Source: Devosia sp. (GTDB lineage: Bacteria; Pseudomonadota; Alphaproteobacteria; Rhizobiales; Devosiaceae). Taken from it: a stretch of DNA of 26,597 bases. The position numbers and the translations under genes are program-made. The stretch covers positions 1 through 26,597 of the forward strand of contig DROE01000172.1 of the NCBI GenBank assembly GCA_011322005.1, in the 5' to 3' direction. Shown here one piece after another: positions 22,567 through 26,597 of the stretch. Position 1 is the first letter of the stretch. Each line of letters starts with the position of its first letter. Under the pieces are notes generated by a model that was given only the letters and a program-made list of their open reading frames with translations, had not been told where the DNA came from and ran no database searches.

Positions 22567-23180
22567 TCGGTAAACTCAAGGGCATCGTAGAAAATTACGG
22601 CGACGATCATGTGCTGATCGATGTCTGCGGTGTCTGTTATGTGGTGTTCTGCTCGTCGCGCACACTTGGCGCATTGCCCGGAGTGGGGGAGCCATGCTCG
22701 GTTTTTACCGAGATGATGGTGCGCGAAGACATGATCCGACTGCACGGGTTTGCCACGCAGGGCGAAAAAGCCTGGTTTTCCATACTGCTCGGGGTGCAGG
22801 GGGTGGGCGCGCGGGTGGCGCTGGCCATTCTTTCCACCCTGTCGCCCTCGGAAATTTCCTCGGCCGTCGCTTTGCAGGACAAGGCGATGATGGGAAGGGC
22901 ATCGGGCGTTGGCCCCAAGCTGGCCCAGCGGCTGGTGACAGAACTCAAGGGCAAGGTGCCCGATCTTGGCGGTATTGATGCGGGCGCGCTTGGTCTGCAA
23001 ACCGCTTTGGGGGAAGGGCTTGCCAGCTCCAACGTGGCCGATGCGGTGTCGGCCCTGTCCAATCTTGGTTATTCCAGTGCGCAGGCCTCGGCAGCGCTGG
23101 CTAAAATTGTTGCCAGAGAAGGCGATGACATGCCAACCGAAAAACTGATCCGGCTGGGCTTGCGGGAGTTGAGTTCGTGA
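22563..23180 (+). CDS. ruvA: Holliday junction branch migration protein RuvA
   Basis: A 205-residue protein that forms the tetramer holding the Holliday junction for the RuvB motors. The OB-fold domain starts MIGKLKGIVENYGDDHVLIDV. The helix-hairpin-helix region contains LLGVQGVGARVALAILSTLSP and GVGPKLAQRLVTELKGK. The C-terminal domain III that contacts RuvB is SALSNLGYSSAQASAALAKI. It overlaps ruvC and ruvB by four bases on each side, so the operon is translationally coupled. Nothing is missing. Confidence 0.97.
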   Translation: MIGKLKGIVENYGDDHVLIDVCGVCYVVFCSSRTLGALPGVGEPCSVFTEMMVREDMIRLHGFATQGEKAWFSILLGVQGVGARVALAILSTLSPSEISSAVALQDKAMMGRASGVGPKLAQRLVTELKGKVPDLGGIDAGALGLQTALGEGLASSNVADAVSALSNLGYSSAQASAALAKIVAREGDDMPTEKLIRLGLRELSS

Positions 23181-24229
23181 CCGACTTCACCTCCTCTACT
23201 GCCGAGCGCGACGGGGACACCGATATTTCCCTGCGCCCCACGGGTTTTTCCGAGTTTATCGGGCAGGCCGACGCGCGGGCCAATCTGGAAGTTTTTATCG
23301 AGGCGGCAAAGAAGCGAAAGGCCGCGCTTGACCATGTGTTGTTTGTCGGCCCGCCGGGCCTGGGCAAAACCACTCTGGCGCAAATCGTCGCCCGCGAACT
23401 GGGCGCAGGTTTTCGTGCCACTTCCGGCCCGGTGATTGCAAAGGCGGGCGATCTGGCGGCGCTGCTGACCAATCTTGAAGACGGGGATGTGTTGTTCATC
23501 GACGAAATCCACCGGCTGAACTCGGCAATCGAGGAGATTCTTTATCCGGCAATGGAGGATTTTCAGCTCGACCTGATTATTGGCGAGGGCCCGGCGGCGC
23601 GCTCCGTGCGTATTGATCTGGCAAAATTCACCCTTGTCGGGGCGACAACCCGCGCCGGATTGCTGACCACCCCGTTGCGCGACCGGTTCGGCATTCCGGT
23701 GCGGCTCAGTTTTTACTCTCCCGAGGAACTGGTGCAGATCGTCAACCGGGGTGCGCGCCTGCTTCAGGTTAAAATGAGCCGCGAGGGGGCGATGGAGGTG
23801 GCGCGCCGCTCGCGGGGCACGCCGCGCATTGCCGGGCGCCTGTTGCGCCGGGTCACCGATTTTGCGCTGGTTGAGGGGGCAGACGAGGTCAGCGCCGCGG
23901 TTGCCGACAAGGCATTGCTCAGGCTGGATGTGGACGCCGAGGGCCTTGATATGCTCGACCGGCGTTATCTCAATATCATCGGCGAACTCTATGGGGGCGG
24001 ACCGGTGGGCATTGAAACCATTGCCGCGGCCCTTTCCGAGCCGCGTGATGCCATTGAGGACATAGTTGAACCTTTTCTGATGCAGCAGGGCTTCATCCAG
24101 CGTACCCCGCGCGGGCGCATGTTGACGGCAAGGGCCTTTTCCCATCTGGGGCTGGCGGTGCCGCAAGGCTTTATCGGCAATCAGGCCAGCCTGCAGGCCA
24201 GCCTGTTCAAAGAAGAAGACGAGGCATGA
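23177..24229 (+). CDS. ruvB: Holliday junction branch migration ATPase RuvB
   Basis: A 350-residue AAA+ motor that pumps DNA through the RuvA tetramer. Walker A is GPPGLGKTT at residues 58-66 and Walker B is LFIDEIH with Asp109 and Glu110. The sensor/arginine region is GATTRAGLLTTPLRDRFG. The C-terminal winged-helix DNA-binding domain ends with GFIQRTPRGRMLTARAFSHL. The start is GTG at 23177, which overlaps the ruvA stop (GTGA). The NUDIX gene overlaps its end by ATGA. The length is typical. Confidence 0.97.
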   Translation: MTDFTSSTAERDGDTDISLRPTGFSEFIGQADARANLEVFIEAAKKRKAALDHVLFVGPPGLGKTTLAQIVARELGAGFRATSGPVIAKAGDLAALLTNLEDGDVLFIDEIHRLNSAIEEILYPAMEDFQLDLIIGEGPAARSVRIDLAKFTLVGATTRAGLLTTPLRDRFGIPVRLSFYSPEELVQIVNRGARLLQVKMSREGAMEVARRSRGTPRIAGRLLRRVTDFALVEGADEVSAAVADKALLRLDVDAEGLDMLDRRYLNIIGELYGGGPVGIETIAAALSEPRDAIEDIVEPFLMQQGFIQRTPRGRMLTARAFSHLGLAVPQGFIGNQASLQASLFKEEDEA

Positions 24230-24729
24230 GTTCGCGTCAAACGCTCTCGTTCCTGAACGGCATTCACCGGTTCAACTATCGCGTGGCCGGGGTCGTTGTC
24301 CGCGACAATCATGTGCTGGTATGCCGGGAGGATGAGGATGATTTTGTGCTTCTTCCCGGAGGACGGGTGGAATTTGGCGAGGCCAGTGACAAGGCGCTGT
24401 ATCGGGAAATTGAAGAAGAACTCATGTGTGCCGCCCGTGTGGAGCGGTTGCTGTTCAGTGCGGAGAATTTTTTTGAACGCGAAGGGGAGCACTATCACGA
24501 GATTGCTCACTATTACGCTGTCACCCTGCCGGAGGAATTTCCGTTTGAAATAAATGGGCCTTGTCTGGTCGCTCACGATGAGGGCCACGTGTTGACCTTT
24601 GACTGGGTGCCTGTTGAAGTGCAGGCGCTTGAGCGCTTCAATCTGTTGCCAAAATGGATACGCCGACGCTTTGTCGATTTACCTGCAAGGGCCGAACACG
24701 TGATTGTGGACGAGCGGCAGAAGCCCTGA
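24226..24729 (+). CDS. NUDIX hydrolase
   Basis: A 167-residue NUDIX enzyme, which would cleave a nucleoside diphosphate linked to another group. The NUDIX box runs from Gly46 to about residue 68: GGRVEFGEASDKALYREIEEEL, with Glu52, Arg60, Glu61, Glu64 and Glu65 placed correctly. The final Gly of the box (REUxEExGU) is Met67 here, a tolerated variation. The first strand AGVVVRDNHVLVCREDED is typical. The substrate is unknown. It overlaps ruvB by four bases (ATGA), so it is expressed with the Holliday junction genes. It converges with the SRPBCC gene, five bases apart. Confidence 0.85.
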   Translation: MSSRQTLSFLNGIHRFNYRVAGVVVRDNHVLVCREDEDDFVLLPGGRVEFGEASDKALYREIEEELMCAARVERLLFSAENFFEREGEHYHEIAHYYAVTLPEEFPFEINGPCLVAHDEGHVLTFDWVPVEVQALERFNLLPKWIRRRFVDLPARAEHVIVDERQKP

Positions 24730-24734
24730 ATATT

Positions 24735-25236
24735 TCAGCAGAACGGGGGAACCAACGGCAAATCTTTGGCGTCGCCTTCAAAGGGTTTTCCGGTTTCCAC
24801 ATGGTATTTGAGTGGCGCCAGCGCGTTGGGGAAACCAAATTTTGTCGCCAGAAATATCAGCGGCTCACGCAGGCGGCCAAAAACTCCGCCCTTGACGACA
24901 ATTTCAGAATAGGACGTAACAAGGGTCTGGTCGCCGATGGCTTCAAGGCTCCATCTGTTGGAGGCGGACTTGAGCATCGGCGCGCCGGTGGCCACATATT
25001 TGAAGCTTTTACCCTCGTCCCATTCAACAAAGGTTTCGCGTACCGAAAACTTGTCGAGTTCACAGACGCGCTCGGTGCCAATGCCCCGGCTGGTTTCCGT
25101 TTCGCACCAGGCCCTGTTGATGGCCGGAACCCAGAGGTGAATATTCTCAACCGCTGAGAGGTAGTGCCAGACCCGCTTCGGGGTTGCGTCCATGCACACA
25201 GTGCTTTCCAGAACCAGTATGCCTTTTTCCCTTCAT
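24735..25236 (-). pseudogene. SRPBCC family protein, probable frameshift at 5' end
   Basis: The main frame (24735-25199, opening with GTG) encodes a START/SRPBCC-fold protein, a lipid- or ligand-binding barrel also called polyketide cyclase/dehydrase-like. Family features are RVWHYLSAVENIHLWVPAI and the core SNRWSLEAIGDQTLVTSYSEI. The frame begins inside the first strand, so the N-terminus is missing. In the frame upstream of the GTG there is no ATG before a stop. An ATG at 25236 in another frame would give a natural N-terminus (MKGKGILVLESTVCMDATP) if one base were removed from the A5 run on the coding strand (T5 at 25224-25228). Without that change, a CTG or ATA start would be needed. The change may be a real mutation or a homopolymer error. 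It is convergent with the NUDIX gene. Confidence 0.68.
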
Positions 25237-25346
25237 TGATCGAATTTATGCTGACCCGCGGGGTTTGCAGGTTTCATTCGCGGCCAAAACAGCGCAAAAG
25301 TCAAATATTCAGGCCCAGATGATTTTTTTGTGACCCCGGAGAGCCC

Positions 25347-25751
25347 ATGAGCGAGAACCAGATTTCAAGTCATTTCCCCATCCGCATCTATTACGAAGAC
25401 ACCGATTTCAGTGGCAATGTTTATCACGCCACGTATCTGAAGTTCATGGAACGGGGACGCACCGAGCTGTTGCGCGAACGTGGAGTGCACCACACAGCAC
25501 TGGCCAAACGGGGTCTGGGCTTCGTGGTGCGCCATATGGACGTCTGGTACGACAAACCGGCTGTCATCGACGATGAACTGGTTGTTGAAACCCGCGCCAG
25601 AGGTGTTCGCGGTGCCCGTCTGGAACTGGAGCAGACCATAATGCGTGGTGATAAAACTCTGGTCAGGGCGCAGGTGCTCGTGGTCATGGTTTCGGACGCG
25701 GGGAAACCGGCACGTGTCCCCGCAGATGTGCTAAAACTGCTCGGTTTGTGA
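25347..25751 (+). CDS. ybgC: tol-pal-associated acyl-CoA thioesterase YbgC
   Basis: A 134-residue hot-dog-fold thioesterase, which cleaves short acyl-CoA and is tied to the Tol-Pal envelope system. The signature IYYEDTDFSGNVYHATYLKF is at residues 14-33. Asp20 is the catalytic residue, with Tyr26 and His27 nearby. FMERGRTELLRERG follows. The length is typical. The ATG at 25347 has GGAGAG upstream. It precedes tolQ by about 195 bases, the conserved order ybgC-tolQ, but the gap is wide enough for a separate tolQ promoter. Confidence 0.93.
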   Translation: MSENQISSHFPIRIYYEDTDFSGNVYHATYLKFMERGRTELLRERGVHHTALAKRGLGFVVRHMDVWYDKPAVIDDELVVETRARGVRGARLELEQTIMRGDKTLVRAQVLVVMVSDAGKPARVPADVLKLLGL

Positions 25752-25945
25752 CAAAGTGCTTAATTTCCCAATTGTTGACCATAATTTGGCCAATAAGTGG
25801 GGGTTGGTGCGCTTTGGCAGTTACGGGTACGCATTTTCCTAAAATTTGACAAAATTGCCGCCCATGCGGGTCTTTCCGGCCCGAGGTAATGGCGCAGGCG
25901 AAATCCGTCTTCACACCGCGGTCCTGCACTGAAGGAACACAGTTT

Positions 25946-26597
25946 ATGGAAGCATTGCAAGCCACGGGGGCGGCTGCCAGCGAAGCGGATTTTTCTCTTT
26001 TTGCACTATTCTGGGCTGCCGACTGGGTCGTCAAGGCAGTAATGCTGGGCCTGTTGTGGGCTTCGGTCTGGTCGTGGGCCATTGTCGTTGACAAATGGTT
26101 TTCGTTCGGGCGTGCCCGGCGCGAAATGAACCGGTTCGAAAAAGTGTTCTGGTCGGGTCAGTCGCTGGAAGAACTCTACCAAACCCTTTCGGACCGCCCC
26201 ACATCGGGCCTGTCGGCGGTTTTTGTCGCGGCGATGAAAGAGTGGAAGCGCAGTCACGAGCAGGGTGCATCCAGCCATATCGGGGTGCAGGCACGTCTCG
26301 ACAAGGTGCTGGACGTGGCCATAACGCGCGAAACAGAGCCGCTGGAAAAGCGCCTGGGGTTCCTGGCCACTGTCGGTTCCGCTTCGCCATTTGTTGGCCT
26401 TTTTGGCACGGTATGGGGCATTATGAACTCGTTTCAATCGATTGCCATGTCGGAGAGCACCAATCTGGCGGTGGTGGCGCCGGGTATTGCCGAAGCGCTG
26501 TTTGCCACCGCTTTAGGATTGCTGGCTGCCATACCGGCGGTTATCGCCTATAATAAATTTTCCGCCGATGCCAACAAGCTGGTGGGCCGTCTTGAAG
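25946..26597 (+). CDS. tolQ: TolQ, proton-channel subunit of Tol-Pal, 3' end cut by window
   Basis: The first 217 codons of TolQ, the inner-membrane channel subunit that with TolR energises TolA for outer-membrane constriction. The N-terminus has a first membrane helix at about residues 30-50, within the stretch AADWVVKAVMLGLLWASVWS. The core motif FLATVGSASPFVGLFGTVWG lies in the second helix, and LFATALGLLAAIPAVIAYN in the third. These Thr/Gly/Ala residues form the proton path. The start ATG at 25946 is preceded by GAAGGA. The 194-base gap upstream contains two TTGAC boxes but no clear -10, so no promoter is annotated. The gene runs off the right edge, missing roughly the last ten to twenty residues. 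Confidence 0.95.
   Translation, partial: MEALQATGAAASEADFSLFALFWAADWVVKAVMLGLLWASVWSWAIVVDKWFSFGRARREMNRFEKVFWSGQSLEELYQTLSDRPTSGLSAVFVAAMKEWKRSHEQGASSHIGVQARLDKVLDVAITRETEPLEKRLGFLATVGSASPFVGLFGTVWGIMNSFQSIAMSESTNLAVVAPGIAEALFATALGLLAAIPAVIAYNKFSADANKLVGRLE

Noticed and set aside
23069..24166. A 365-codon minus-strand frame opposite ruvB
   Set aside because: ruvB on the plus strand has every AAA+ motif. The antisense translation is His/Arg/Gln-rich with no recognisable fold.

Overview
The window looks like chromosomal DNA of an alphaproteobacterium of the order Hyphomicrobiales (Rhizobiales). This rests on a moderately high GC content, a TrcR/DUF1013 cell-cycle regulator, the small families DUF1192, DUF1465 and DUF4164, the zapA-6S RNA-fau arrangement, and several promoters of the TTGac-N17-TATA type. 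A Devosia-like relative is possible but cannot be fixed from this sequence alone. Most genes are core housekeeping genes. I see no transposase, integrase, phage gene, CRISPR array, rRNA or tRNA.

Left part (1-4.6 kb). A partial reading frame runs off the left edge. A frameshifted TauE/SafE-type permease gene follows, and then trcR with its own promoter; both are on the minus strand. A quinone oxidoreductase gene diverges from a DUF1192 gene. A 350-base gap holds three hairpins, two CCTCCCT motifs and a strong terminator, and is my best candidate for an unrecorded small RNA. An ArsC-like phosphatase with an altered acid loop and a DUF1465 gene come next.

Middle (4.6-17.1 kb). rpmE (minus) diverges from an MsbA-type ABC exporter (plus). 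A long minus-strand block then reads, in transcription order: tkt, gap, pgk, a degenerate ThiE-like gene, a secreted Sel1-repeat protein, efp, an inositol-monophosphatase-family gene, and a MotA-like plus MotB-like pair. The pair looks like a proton-driven envelope motor with no flagellar genes near it. No aldolase gene is present in the sugar-phosphate block.

Right part (17.3-26.6 kb). On the plus strand are DUF4164-zapA, a 6S RNA, fau and a YmdB-type phosphodiesterase. A GFA-family gene (minus) faces away from yebC (plus). A 38-residue membrane protein gene and a methyltransferase gene (minus) follow. Next comes ruvC-ruvA-ruvB-nudix, each overlapping the next by four bases. Last are an SRPBCC gene (minus) with a probable frameshift at its start, ybgC, and the first 217 codons of tolQ, cut by the right edge.

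Two genes (tauE-like, SRPBCC) appear to be broken by one extra base in a homopolymer run. They may be real mutations or assembly errors. No complete unknown multi-gene system stands out. The MotA/MotB-like pair and the CCUCC-type small RNA candidate are the most interesting loci.
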